Below, in pieces: positions 46,801 through 61,800 of a stretch of 64,000 bases of DNA. A program made the translations under genes and the position numbers. The stretch's first letter is position 1; every line of letters begins with the position of its first letter. The notes beneath the pieces were generated by a model that had not been told where the DNA came from, did not search any database, and saw only the letters and a list, made by a program, of their open reading frames with translations. This DNA is from Bugula neritina (Eukaryota; Bryozoa; Gymnolaemata; Cheilostomatida; Bugulidae), in contig OZ037768.1 in the NCBI GenBank assembly GCA_964035545.1, positions 7,927,241-7,991,240 on the forward strand, read 5' to 3'.

Positions 46801-49800
46801 AGTTAACGGCATTTTACAATATCTCTTGCATCTGAAGGTTTTTCAAGCTGTTAGGCTAAGTAAAGATATAACAATTTTTTCAAAAAATATTTTGCTGCAC
46901 TGTTTTACACATGTAGCTCAATGGGCTAAATATTTTGCTGTAAATGTTAAACAAGACATTTGTTCATGCTGTCTAGACACCTGCTCATGCTGTCTAGACA
47001 CCTGCTCATGCTGTCTAGACACCTGCTCATATTGTCTAGACACCTGCTCATATTGTCTAGACACCTGCTCATATTGTCTGCACACACTAATTCTTCATAC
47101 CATTGCACTTCAGGTTACCACTGGCAGTCAGTTCTTTATCGGTGGAGTGAATCAGGGAGGTGGTAGATTTGATAACCATAGAAGTCTGCAGGTGATGTTT
47201 GATGAGATGCATATTTGGCAGATGTACCTTCTACCAGGTGAGATATCTAGACAGCACACTCTCTGCATCTCGTTTGTTTATGCTGTCAGAGTGTTTACTC
47301 TTTATTACAGCCATATTTTAATGTTTAATAGAATTATTTCATTTATATAAATTTTTTCATATTAGTATGTAAAATTTCGTTTTTATTGTAATAATATTGG
47401 CTAATTTTACGTTGAAATATATTATAATTTTCACAAATTAGGTAGCTGATTTTTAAGTAATTAAATGTTTGACTATTGTGGAATAATTAGCTTTTTGTTA
47501 TGCTAATAATGTTATATGGAAAGTTACGGCTTAGATGTATACTGCATATTATACTGAATATTTTGCTTTGAAGAGTTAAGCAAAGCTAAATCTTGCAATT
47601 TAAAAAGTCTAAAATTAGATTTTGATATTAAATAGAATAGTAGACTTCAATACTGGGTTTTAGCATTTATGATTTGATCAGTATTACGTAATGACTTTGG
47701 TTGTCAGAAGCAAAACTATTCAATTGATTTTGCAGGCCCACCTGACCATCATAGCTTCTCATTTGAGAGAAATCACATTTCCTTCAACAAAGTGGAGCAT
47801 CCAGAGTTTGATGTGATGTTGTATGGAGGGCAGATTGTAGAGGGAGAAGTTGGTAATGCTACGTCTCTCAGTGGTATGTTATTTCTTTTTACTTTGATTA
47901 CAACAACAACTGATTAAGCAAAATATTTGCTATATTATCTATACAAAAATTCTTTCTATTTACCTAATGGAGATTTTTCAATAGAAATCATGTTGTTATT
48001 TTTTGGCGTATAAATAACCGATAAACATTTGAAACTAAATGCAATTTTTCATAGTCTATAAAATATATAATATAAAGCTCGAGATTTCTAATAGCGGTTG
48101 ATGGTTGTCATACCATTTCTTTAAGCATATATCTGGTCAATTTTTTTTACTATGAACGTTATTAAAAAAATAGCCACTCTATAAGTTGTCTAAACTCACT
48201 AGTATCTTGTACTAAAATGCATGTTGATTGCAGGTAGTGGACAGTACGTCGACTTGGGTGAGCACTCCAATCTGTGGATTGACGACTTAGAGCAGTGTGA
48301 TCAAGGCTTTACTATGTCCTTCAGAATAAAACCTAGAAGCGGGTTTTACCAGCCTGACCAGGTGGTTCTCTCTGGAAGCTCGTATGAGATCACCACTCTG
48401 TCACGTTCCAGGTATAAACTGCTAGTACCATAGTAGATATATAACTATATGCAGTCTGGAATTAATATTTGTGTCAAAACTAACATTTGAGTATACAACT
48501 TAGTAAGAGATAAGTTTTTCTATTCACTGCAGCTATCAGTATGACATGTGGCCCCTGATAACTTATACCAGTTCTAATAATTTTCTTATTTCCTGTGTAC
48601 TTGTGTTGCTCTATGCACTATTTTGCTTACTACTTGTTACAGATGTCATAATATATAATAATGACTCAGTGACATGTAGCATATTCTCAACTATTATGTG
48701 GCTGTTAAGAAACAAACCTTTTTATGTGAATGTATCTGTACGTAAATTCAAATAAATTTGGGTCTATACAGTCGCATACAGCTACATATATCTAAATGTA
48801 GATACATAAATCTTTGACTTGAATTATTTTTCTGACAACATTTTTTCCACCGAGAAAAAACTTACTTGCTACAATGTTAATTACTATTCTGTCTATGCTA
48901 CAAAAATAACGAAAACAACTGTGAATTTAAGTTTGCTTTAGCACATTTTTCTACATAATAAAATAGCTAGAGATTGATGTATGTAAACTCCTATGGCTTT
49001 GTGTTTATTTAGCCTGTGTTTATTTAGCCTGTGTTTGTAGGTTGCAAGTTAAGGTGATGAGCAAGGACCAGGAGTGGGAAGTGAGGTCATACTCTATGCC
49101 ATCTAATGGCTGGACTCTGATAGACATTTCATGGACTGAGGATGACGGCCTGCAGTTCTATGTCAATGACACTTTATCTGTGAGAGATCAAGCTGGTCAA
49201 CCGAGAACGAGTGTGAGTCAGACAGTTACGATTAGTAAACCATCTTGAGTACATACACTACGATCTCTTGACGATATCCCGATTCCTCTTGACTAATGTT
49301 TGTCTTGGTTTATTTACTTTTCTGTTTTAATCTCCTATTAAAGCTTGATAAAAAAGCTAATCTAATGTGAGAAAAATCATTTTTCTTTATTTACATTTTA
49401 ATAACAAATATGGTTCGAGATAATTTATAAAAACAAATGCAACTTTTTATTTATAGATAATGCTAACGGTGTACGTCACATTTCTCAGATAATCTGTATA
49501 AGCTTCTGCAATTGTAGCCATACTCTCAATCAAGGCTGTTGGTTGGCAAAGCAGAGAATCAGGCAAACAGGAGATATTTCAACGGAGAAGTAGATGAGTT
49601 ACACTTCTATAGGACCACTTATCAAGATCTCAAAAAGAAGAACATTTTTGCAACACCTCGCTGTGAGTTTAGCACATGATTTACTTTCCTTTCTAACATG
49701 TTGCACCATTTACACATGCAAACATGTAGCTCTATTATGGTGAATAATTGTACTACAATGATCTTACTTTAAAACAAGGTTTACTATTTATGACATGCAA

Positions 49801-52800
49801 TTATAATATAGATGCTTTAATAACATTGTTCAGGTAATTTCCACAAGTTGCTAGTGACTATGGATGGAATTCAAGGCAATAGAGTAGTTCATGAAAACAA
49901 GACAGATATCCTTGTTTTTGGTGGACCTCAAATTGTGAATGGAATAAATGGTGGGTATTTATCTATATATTGGTACTTTTACTTCATGTTGCGACACTTT
50001 ATTATATTGTATTTCTGTATTCATCAGCTATTGTAAACTATTTTACTGTAAGTTGTCTGCTCACTGTTTTTAAAGTCGTCTTCTCTAATGTTTTACAAGG
50101 AATATGATCATACTTTCATGAACTGTAATATTTAATTTGTTAATGGAAAACTCTAAAACACACTTGGTTCCTGCATAAACTTTAAATTATATTTAAGAAA
50201 ATAAATTTTAATATTTGTACAATTATATTATATTATGATAATTTTATATTTGATGTTCTTGGCTGTAGCAATGTGAATTTGAAAGCAACTAGTAAAACTT
50301 GAATCAATGTGGTGAGCTCACTGAGCATTTGCGCATCTCAGTAGCTTATAATATGCCTTATAAGCCGTTGTAATCTGTAAGCTTACATTAACCTTCTCTC
50401 ATGACTGTATTATTTTAAATGATAGAAACTGCCATACAGCTTGCCCCTTCACAGTCCATAGAAATTGGTAGAAGACTCACTTGCCAGTCCAGACCCAACT
50501 CTTGTCTTAATGGATTTACGCTGAGATTCACAATGAAGCCCATCTCTTTGGGTTTGACGTCATATTTAATTTCCAGTAACCCTGTCGAAATCATATATGG
50601 AAATGGTAAATATCAGTGATACATAACAAACAACTGTTCCTATGATTTCTCATTTTGCTCTGTTTTAAAATTTCTATAACCAGCAGTTGGGTATTTTATA
50701 TTACGACTGTTCCTAATCTAATTACTGTGTAGAGCTTTCAATAGTACTAAATGTCTACAAAGAGAGCATACGGATAGCTTGTTTTAAAATGCTCAATTGT
50801 TATTTTTGTGCTTTTAGATCGAAAACTGTACGTCAACTACAGATCAGTAGATGGAGTTTGGCAGTCTGCGTTGTCAGGGCTGGAGATGGACAAATGGTAC
50901 ACTCTTGATCTCTCCTGGGACGATGAGAATGGAATGACTGTTTATGTGAATGATGTGCAGAGAGCATGGCAACAGGTAGACTACTGGTCGTGTCACACTT
51001 TAACTACTCTCATACTAAAGTAAATGTCATGGAGGACTTTAGCTGTATTGTTAACAAGTGAAGGTATTTTATTAGACACAGAATGTATCAGGCAGCTTAG
51101 GAGGTATCAAATCAAATATGACACATTATTGTATTGTATTTAGAACATTCACTACTAATCAAAATTTGCTATGCTTGTAATGACCTCCATATACTAAAGT
51201 ATGTTTTTATAGTGGATTTGTAGCAGTTTTGGGAATAATCATTGATGGTATATTGTGTAGATGTCCTTCACCTCTTACCCGAATTACAACGACAACCTGA
51301 GTTTCTACATAAATCGACCATCTGGCACCCTGCAGACGAGCTATACTAGATCTGAGCTTGTTGTCGACACGTTCGGTATCTGGGATGCTAAGAGAGAGCT
51401 ACTGAAGGCCTGTGGCACACTACCCAATATTCCTCGTAAGTTTTCTCTAATCCTTTCTAGTTTCTACATTGTATAAAAGAGATTTTAATTTGTGCATATA
51501 TTTAGCCTGGATGTAATTTGAGCCTTGTATCAATTATTTTTGAATTTACTAACCTCTGTGTTCCTAAGTCTATATAGTGAATTTATTTTCAACAGCAGTT
51601 GTGGGAGTTTTTTTTATACAGTTTTGCTAAATCTTTGAAACGAGCTCGAAAGTTGAATTAAAATGAGTTGCAATTTATGCCAATTTTAGTGTGTCAGAAC
51701 TTTCTATGATACTATTACAGATACCATTAAAGAGAGCATGTTTTTCTTCTTAATAATATTTATATCTCATTGTTTCCAGCTACTATCGGTTTGTGGCTGC
51801 CTGCAGTGGATCTTCAGTTTAGTTCATTTGCATGTGTGGCTGTGTTTACTTTTGTAAATGTTAATGTAGCTGCTCACATATACAGCTGTGAAATCTATCC
51901 AGCACTAGCTAATAGCTTTATCTGTATCATTCTGAAGGTCATGTTGCCAGCCAATGATTGAGATATTGCTGCGTATTAGAGCTTAGCAGTGATTGTTGCT
52001 GCATTTATACGTTTTTGGTCTAGCATCTCATTCTTTTAGAATTTAGACTATCATCACTTATTCTCATGCCACATATTTTTAGTAGGCAAGTTTTTTCTGC
52101 CAAATAGCCTGCATGAAGCACCAAAATATATTTTTTAAATTATTTTTTCGTAATATCAAAAATGTATGTTTCAGATAATTTGAACATTATTTGTTAGGCT
52201 CTAATGTCTTTATATGCATATACATATTTTGCTATGGTTAGAAAAGCATGTGCTACTCATAACATAATTATCACTTACTAGTCGTAGCCTAAATTGTCTT
52301 GACAACTTTTAAATTATATTGTAAAAATATCTAAAATAGCCTATTAGACAATGAGTCGTATATCTACTACAGCGGAAGTAAAGCATGACGCCATTTATCC
52401 CGAGAGCCAGAAGGGATACATCCGACTTTTCTACATCCCCACTGAGTATGAAGTGAAGTACAACATGGATGAAGAGTTGACTATCAGGTTTCAAGCCACC
52501 GACGAAGACGGACTTCTGTGGTATAACGTAGATGGGGATATCAGGTCATACCTCTATCTACAAGTAAGTTTTTTGAAGTGGAGGTAAGAAAGTCTTGCAT
52601 AAATGTTTAAAACCTAATCTATATGCAATGCATGTTCACATAGAATCATGGTACTATAAGACATTCATAGTCAGTTGCATACAGATGTAAATTAAGAAAA
52701 TTGCGTAATTTTATATGCTCTGCTGTGAATTTAACTCGAGCGATTGAATTTAGGATGGAGATTTGTGGTTCGCTACACAGAAAGGCAATCAGCCAGCCAA

Positions 52801-55800
52801 TAAAAGGTGGATTACTAATGGACAGAATTTCCACAACAGTAAGCAGGACCATGTATTGGTGATGAAAAGTAGCAATGGAAACTCTGTAAGTATGGTTACA
52901 TGTATTATCAGCAAATTGTTTAATTGTTCTCATTGGATATGTATGTTTGTTTTCATTGTGTATTTTAACATTTTAACTTTCATTATTGTATGAAAAGTTG
53001 AGTTAAAGTGCTATTTGTTTATTTAGGTACCAAAGAGTGGGTTAAATTTAACAAAATCCCATGGTCAAACCTAACCCCAAATTCAGCTGTTTTGAATTGA
53101 AATGGACTGTTTAGTAGTAACAACTTTGTTTTGTTTTTTGTAGCAACTCTATACTTTGTTATCTATAAATAGGTTATATATGAACTAAAAAATTGTTTCA
53201 AAATTGAAATATAAATTAATGAAGTTGATAAATAATATTGATGCAGATATGCAAGCTCAGACTTGTTATCATGTATTCGATTATGTATTATATCTTACTG
53301 ATATGTTTTAGTTATTCTTCACACTGGATGGCACAGATCTGGTAAATATTGGAACAAACTACAGAGTAAAATTCCTTACTGAAGATTTTAACATAGGAGG
53401 GCATAAGAATGTATCACAAGCTACTGGCCAAGTTGTAAAAAACAGTTTTGTCGGCATGATTAGAGACGTCAAGTTTAACGGCAGTCTATACAACCAAGAG
53501 TTTGATCTCTTCAACGAGATGTGGAAAGAAAATTTTCCTGGTTAGTAAATCGTCAAATAATTCTGAATACTCTGCATTTTTTGCCATGTTATATGAATTT
53601 CCTGTTTGCTAGCTTGTAAAGGGATAGCACTTAGATTTTCTGCTGTATTTTAGATTATGTGCGAACATCTTGCGACATGAAGTTTGACCCTCCAATTGAG
53701 GCTATTTGTGACGAAGGAGATGCACCCGTCACATTTTTGGAAAATGATACATATATCATTGAACAGAGCTGGTCTAAGAAGGGCAAGAAGCCATCACTGG
53801 AAGTTATCTTCACAACTGTGGAGCCCCGAGGCCTTTTGCTTTTTACTGGAACAAAAACTGGCAGATACTTTGCTCTTGAAGTGTTTGATAGAAACCTGTA
53901 CATGGTAGCAGATGTCGGCGATGGCTTGGTTCAGCAAATGGTTAGTTTATAGCCGTTGATTTTAAAATTAAAGCAGTTTCTAATCTTTCAATCAAAAAGG
54001 TTTAATTTTTTATTTTTCTTATGTAACATGCTATTCTTAGTGAGAAAATTGAACTTATCATAGGGACCTAGGCACTGTTCTTACATTACGCATATAAATT
54101 GTATAGTAAATCAAGTGATAGAATTACTTTGAGTTTTGCAGATTATCGTTTGTTTAATTTTAGCACCAACTATCTTGTTTATCTGGTAATAGGTTGCTGA
54201 ATATCAAAACTGTTTATTATAACATGTGTCTGCTTGCAGATTGGCTCTGATGTAGCTGACAATCGGCCACATATGGTGAAGTTTACGTTTAACACTGCTG
54301 AAAATATGGTGAATGTAATATACAATAGCGAGCATCGTGATGAGCTGGACTTCCCATTCACAGCTCTTGGTAGCCGTTTCAACACTCTGTTTGAGGGACA
54401 AATATACATTGGTGGCCATCCTGACTTCTACTCTCTGCCCTGGAATATCTACTCTCGTAGCGGATTTGTCGGCTGCGTGTCCGTGTTTCAGGTAAGTACC
54501 TGCAGAGTAATAAACCAAGCTAGAATTAGACGTTGCAAAGTTTGATTTAAAAAATACTAATATTTTTCTTTTACATGCTTTATTTACTTTTTAAGATTTG
54601 TTTGTATTAAATTGTATAAAATCACAATAATATACCCAGAAAATGAATGTGTGATAACACATTTTTTGATAAATTAATAAACAATTTTTTTTGTTCAAAG
54701 TCATACAAAATTTCCTCAATAATTTGTTCAATATATTTATGGTACCGTCTTTTAGATCAATACATTATCATCTGATTTGAGGAAACTCTATCAAGACCAA
54801 AATGCTAAAAACATTGTTTCGGGCTGCCAGCCATTCACCAGCTTCTGTGACTCTAACCCGTGTAAGCATGGTGCTCCTTGCTACAACAGGAAAAACAGAT
54901 TTGAGTGTGATTGTCGAGGACTGCCCTTTGTGAATCGTCAAAATGCTGTCTGTGGCGAAGGTATGATTTGCATTACAGGAAAGACATTTGCGTTTAACTT
55001 TTAAAAAAAATTTCTAAGCAAAAGTTTAACCTTGGCTATTAGAAAATCTATGATTTTGTTTTTCTTTTCATAAAAATAGGACAATAATTTTAAAATTTCA
55101 ACATTTTATGCTACAGAAAAATATATTTACACAAATTTTAAAAGCAATTAAGACCTTATCTATGCATTGCTTTAAAATTTGAAGTTTTATTAAACCTATT
55201 TATTTTTCCGAGTACCAGATGATTCTTGTCATTTCTCTTTAGTCTCATCTGAGATACTTTTGTACATGCCAATGAATTACTACAGTCACCATGTTTTACA
55301 TGTAAAATATGTCAGGCAATTACTATGACCATCAGACATTGCATAGCAATGCATTGTGTTTATCTTACAGCGGCCCTCATTGGTAATATAAATGGGACAA
55401 CTTACTTTGATCTGTCATTGGGTAGAGATATCAAAAGTCATGTGAATGACTTTTCTATACGATTCAAAACAATGACAGCAGAAGGCACAATGTTTATGAC
55501 GTACAGTCCCTCTCATCCGGAGTATATTAAAGTCTTTTTTGATAATGGAAAACTTACTGTTGCTGTGAATATTGATGGAGTAAGTGAATGTTTCTTCTGA
55601 TTATAGATATTAAGCATGTAATACAGCTTGAATGTAATTTTGTTGGAGTAAATATCACTAGTTGAAAAATTATGATCTTTTATATAAGCAGAATTTTCTT
55701 GTGGAAAATGTAGTTTTTGATGATATTTTTAATTTTTTTGCTCTATAATACTTTATTAGCGTGAAGTTCAAACATCTCTGGCTGGACAATACAGTGACTA

Positions 55801-58800
55801 TGAGTGGCACACCTTGTATATACAGAGAAGAGCAGACGATATGAAAACATGGGTTGATGGGAATTCCCCCACACAAGGTAACACAACTCTTAGTTCACTA
55901 CTACCTGCACGCCCTCTAGTTTAAAATCTCTTTACGCTTAAAAAAAGTTAGAATTTCGGTTCCAATACTTGCAAATGAAGTAAATTTTGATTTTATTTTA
56001 CATGCCAACACAACTAATATGGCTAACTAATAGTAACTGTATTTATTTTGAACAAAATAATATTGTATGTTTGGTGTTTGTTAAATTTATTCTCGTGAGA
56101 AGTCACTCATATTTTTAAACTGAATTCAATTGACCAGAAATTCTCAGCCTATTATAGTCGAATCTTTATACATAATACATTAACATATAATATTATATGA
56201 TATATAATCCATTAACATATAGTATTGATATCTAATACATTAACATACGATACAGTACGCTAAAGCATGATAATATCTGATGTGTTATACACAACATACT
56301 AATGCATAATGCGGTGTGTGCTGCTAAAAATATGACTAATACAAATTAATTTGCTGTGTGTTTTGGCTTGCTGTGTTTTCTGTATTGTGATATTGACATC
56401 ATACCTCACTGTTGCATTATATTTTGTAAAAAGTTGGCAGTTTGCAAGGTAATTTAATAAACAAATATCCCAGCACCAGCCCAGTTCTACCTCGGGGAAT
56501 CTATTAGCAGATAGCACCGGTGATGGAGAAGCATGTGTTGTAACACCAGTAGCCATTTATCTAGTCTAGTTTGTATATGGGTGTCTTATGGTGTGCATGC
56601 ATTATGTGTTATGTATATATTAATAATAAGCAATACAACCTGTTGACTCTCATACCGGGAAGTACTATATGTAAAAATAACATATAAAAATCTCCCGTAC
56701 TCCTCTTGCCATCACCAATGATCTTGTGGGATTCAAACCCATAATCTAGTGCACTCCGGGCCAACACTCTAACTACTAGACCAATGTAGCTCCTTTGTAA
56801 ATTACTTCTATTTATGTTCTAATATTTATATGTCAACTAATGGTGAATGTCCTGTTATGGCACAGGGGCTGGAGGTTATTAGTCAATTAGTTTATTAGTC
56901 AATTAGTTAGAGGTACTGTCTTCTCTCTGTCATGACCTCCTATGATGCTGTATAACTGTCACTGCATGCATAAATTGTAAACACAAAAGGGAGACTTGCG
57001 CTCCATGCTGCATGCTTATGAATGCATGAAGACTAACATGAACAGTAAACAAAATTAATGTATATAACCATTGTGAAGTTAATGTTGGTAAGATTTCTGA
57101 ATCATCCCTGATGCTTTTTTTACAAACTATTTTTAACAGATTGTTAGCTTGCTAAATGGTTAATCTTTTTTTCAGTTGATATTACTAGCAAGGATTTCTA
57201 CATATACATGAAAACCATTCGTTTGGGAGCAGATATACCTAACCCAGTTCCGCCATACTTTTTTGGTCACATTACCAATATTGGTTTCCCAGACATAATT
57301 GAAGGATATCCAATTACTGGTATGTAGTGAAGTAAGATTTCTAAAAGTAACAATGCATTGTTTATCAAATAGAATAAAGCTGTGCGCAGTTTTATTTGTA
57401 ATTTATAGTTATATAATGAGCCTGTATGAAGCACATTTTATATTATATCATATTTAGTATAGCTCGCATATTATATTAAATATAGTTTTTTATACTGTTG
57501 CATACCCTACACTTTATAGTCTTATACTACATAGTGTAATTTCGAGTGTGTGTTTTAATATAGAGTATGATGTGCGTTATATAATGCTATAGTTCTAGGC
57601 TGTAGGGTGATATTCTAATAGTAATTATTTATTCACATTGACCATATAATCACTTAAATATAGATCCTAGAGAACTACCTATGGTGAGATATCCAATAAC
57701 ATTCCTGACAAGCAGAGCATTTATTCGTGTACCAAACCAAGTAGAAGAAATGGTATCCGACTTCAAGGTACATTTAATATTAAATAATAACATAATCTTT
57801 GTATTTGCCACATCATTCACCAATTGTATAATATGTTATAATAATTTTAAATCTCACTTCCGTAAAATGACTATGCATAAAGTTACAAGGTAGATTTATC
57901 ATACTGACAAATAATTTTATAAATCCACTTGCAAATTTTTACCAATTCTAGTTGCACTTTTTCATAAAAGTTATTTTAAATACTGTTACAGCGTTTACTG
58001 TGACAGCATTTACTGTTACATTTTTGTAGATTATAGTTTTAATTAAAACAGCTCAAAGAGATTCATTGTTTCTGTACCAACCTGGTCAAAATGGCCAGTA
58101 CCTGGCTGGTATGATCAAAGATGGTAACCTGCAGGTCAGGTTTAATTTTGGAGGCGGTGATAAGCTGATTGACACAAATGGTAAGGAGAATTGGCTAGTT
58201 TGAATTATGTGCATGTGAGCTGTATATATCAAAGAAAGCCATACTTTAATGTTTTCGAAACCTTTAAAATGTATAGCCATATTTACAAGTTTTGTAATGG
58301 CAATAGTTATAAAATCTACTAGACTAGACACACTAAAAAACATGTTATTTTATCTGTAATTACGCTTGTTTAATGCACACGTCAGAATGGTGCAGGTTTG
58401 TAAATACAGATGTTAATCTAGTTTTGTCTGAATATTGTATTTTAATGAAATAAAAGTTGCAAATTTAACTGTTCATTTTAGCGTTTGTTAGTGATCGCAA
58501 CTGGCATATATTGGAGATTTATCGAAAAGATCCTAAGAAGCTCTCAACTAAAGTGGACAGCTCCCCTGCAGTTGAAGCAGTGATAAGCACTGAATCAGTC
58601 TCATTCAATCATCTAGGACCCATGTTTATAGGAGGTAAATATTATAGTGAATTTTGCAGGACCTAAAATTGCTGTAATTTAAAAAGCAAACTTTAGCAGA
58701 ACGTAACAAATTTTGGCTTTTAAAAACTAACCCTACTCTTGGTTACAATCTGTTTTAAGTTTATGTTGCTCATATGTCTTTGTTGTCAAAATTCCGGTGT

Positions 58801-61800
58801 ATTATTTAGGAATTCCGAGAAATGTACTAGTGGTTCCTGGATTACGTCAATTCTATACACAAGAGATGCAAGGTTATAGAGGCTGTATGGCTTCTTTGGT
58901 TAAAAGCTCCACACTAATTGACATTGGCAATGAGGGTTTGCAGGACCCAGAGGTTAGAAATGCTAAGCTGATTATTCGAGGCTGTGAGAATCAACAGGTT
59001 TGTAGCCAGTGTTTTCATGGCTGCACTCGATCTCCATGGTTGACTTCCTGTGACAACACTATGATTCCATTCTATGGCCGATGTTGTGAAGACCCAGGCA
59101 TTGGTTTTCATTTCAATGTTAGTGAATCGGCTGGATATATTAAATATCGATACATACCCCCAGTCTCCTCAACATATGATCGTATATCATTTGGATTCAG
59201 AACTTGCTCGCCAAATGGTTTACTCGGTAAGATTTCTGGGGCAAACACTCAGGAACAGATAAAATTGTACTTAGAAAATGGTAATGTAGTAGCTAAATAC
59301 CAATTAGGTGGGCCTAATGTGGCAGCATTGACTACTGAAAAAACCTATATTGATAGCCAACTTTATATCTTACAATTTGAAAGAAATGGTCTGCTAGGTG
59401 AGTTAACCATTCGAAATAGTGACACTGGTGCAATACTAGAGGAGCTGGATACATTTTTGTCATCAACTGATGACAAGCTTGATGGTGCACAACTTCTTGA
59501 GATAGGCAGTGAAGAGGTTAATGGTGTGTATACAAATGTATACAATGGAGTGATTCACGGATTTCAACACACTAACCTCGCTATTTTTAATCTGGCTAAA
59601 GGATTAGCAGCGGGAACTAGCATCAAAGAACCAGGAACATCGCATATTCGAGGAGGCAACATGACCGCGTTGACTGGAATGGATCTTTGTCTGCCACCTC
59701 CACCAGATGCTATAGATGATTGTGGACCAGATAAACAAACATGCCAGAATTTTGGAGTGTGTGAAAATAATCGGTGCAATTGCACATTGACTGCATATAA
59801 AGGAAAATTCTGCACAGTTCAACCAACTGGCCATTATTATGGTTTCAATAACTTTGAGCCTGGTCTAGCTATTCATGAATATCCTGAAGCAGTCACAACT
59901 AATGAAGACTATTTTGCAGTCGGAATCATGACTTATGAACCAAATGGAACGATATTTAGAGTGGAAAGTTCAGATGGAACGCAATATTATCATTTGAGAC
60001 TTATAAATGGTCATGCTCAACTTGAGTATCGACTTCGGAACCGCCAGATGTTTATCACAGAGGATAGAATGACGCTTCACTCTGAGTTGAGCAAATATTA
60101 CGTTATTCGAATGAACCGAACTAGAGATAATGTTACATTTTATGTGCACAATTTACAAAGATATAAAGTTGATGACAATATTCGAGGAATACCATTTCGA
60201 AATCAAAAAGAGCTGACTTCCGGGGGCATTATGCAGCAGGGCCAAATCAAAAAAGACTGGAATGGTATTTTAGGAGGTCTTTACTACAATGGGAAATTCA
60301 TATACCTCATGTCATTTAGTGATACCACATACAGAAAGTTCGGTGATATTGAAATAGTGTATGATCCTTACCAGTTGAAATTTCCTACTGTTGTATGTCC
60401 AGTTTGTGTAAATGGAATAAGAACAAAAGACGGATTGTGCAACTGTGAGTATACTGGCTTTGCAGGAAAATGTTGTGATGAAAACCCACTGTTTGGATTT
60501 CAGTTTAAAAGATATGGCAGTGATGCAGTACTAGTCTACAGAAATGAGTCAATGGATGGAAGAGACATTGACGAGTTGTCTGTAAGTTTCAAAACTGCGA
60601 AAGGATGGGGAAATGCGGAAATATTGAGAGTTGAGTCATTAAATGGAGAACAGTATATTGTAGTTGAAATTGTAGACAACCTCCTTAAAGTTCGTCACAA
60701 CATCGGTGGGACTGAGAGTGAGGAAGTGTTTAGAACTGTAGATATAAGACAGCAGAGACATCACCATGTTAGAATCTATAGAAAGGGACAAACGGGGTAT
60801 ATTGAACTCAAAACAGGAGATACTCAACTAGAAGTCATTAAAAAAGAGAATGTATTGTTTGAAGATGCGGGTATTTTCAATGCCAAAGTGATATATGTAG
60901 GAGGACGCTTCATTAATGACACCTATGTTCATGCCGGCCATTATGGGATTATTTGGAATGTAAACTTCAATGGGTTTGATTTGGTAGAAGTTACCAGATT
61001 AAAAGGTGCAGATGCTGGTGTATATGTTGTTAATGAAGCCGGAAAAGATTTTGAAATTGTTCCTTCACCATGGCCTATACTGTGTGATAAAGAAGCTCAC
61101 TCTACTTGTATGCCTGAAGCTCCTGTGCCACCCGTGTTTGGAGGTGCAGGTGGTAGCTTTCCTGAAGCAAATGTTGTAGCTCCACCTAAGGGAGTTGTTT
61201 ACCCCCCAGTTACTGGCGGCCCGATCACCGTTCCAGTAATTGCTGCTATAATGGGTGGACTAATCTTTACCTCGGCAATAGTTTTTGCTGCGGCTGGAAT
61301 GAAGCCTGGGTTTTTAGCACTTTCTAAAGGCATGGTTGGTGGTGCTGGTGGCAAAGGAGCATATATGCCGGTAGCAGATAGCAAACTCGGCACCTTTCCT
61401 AATTCTCACAGTAATTACATGGGAACCATTGGAATGGAAGCAGATGGTACTGGTGGTGGTGGTGCTAGTCAGGCTGGCACCAGAAGTCTTTATGAGGAAT
61501 CTGTTAATCAGGAAACACGATTTGATGCAACTGACACAAGCCTTATGGGTGGTGCAGCTATGAATGGCGGCGGCGGCGTTGGTGGTGGTGGTTTCAACAC
61601 GTATAATAGCACCAACACATGGTATGCGCGCAATGAGACTATTGAGAATCAAGGTGGTTATGGAGGAAGTACCATGGGTGGCTATAGAAATGGTTATGCT
61701 GGCTCTGTTGCTGGAGGTAGTGTTGCAGGATCGGTGTATGGCTTCGGTACCGTTACAAACCCTGATCAAGCATTTATTACACTCTCTGAAGATATAGCTG

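Noticed and set aside
61314-61769. 151-residue minus-strand open frame
   Set aside because: It mirrors the Gly-rich linker of gene 2 and becomes a Thr/Ile/Ser-rich shadow with no independent support.
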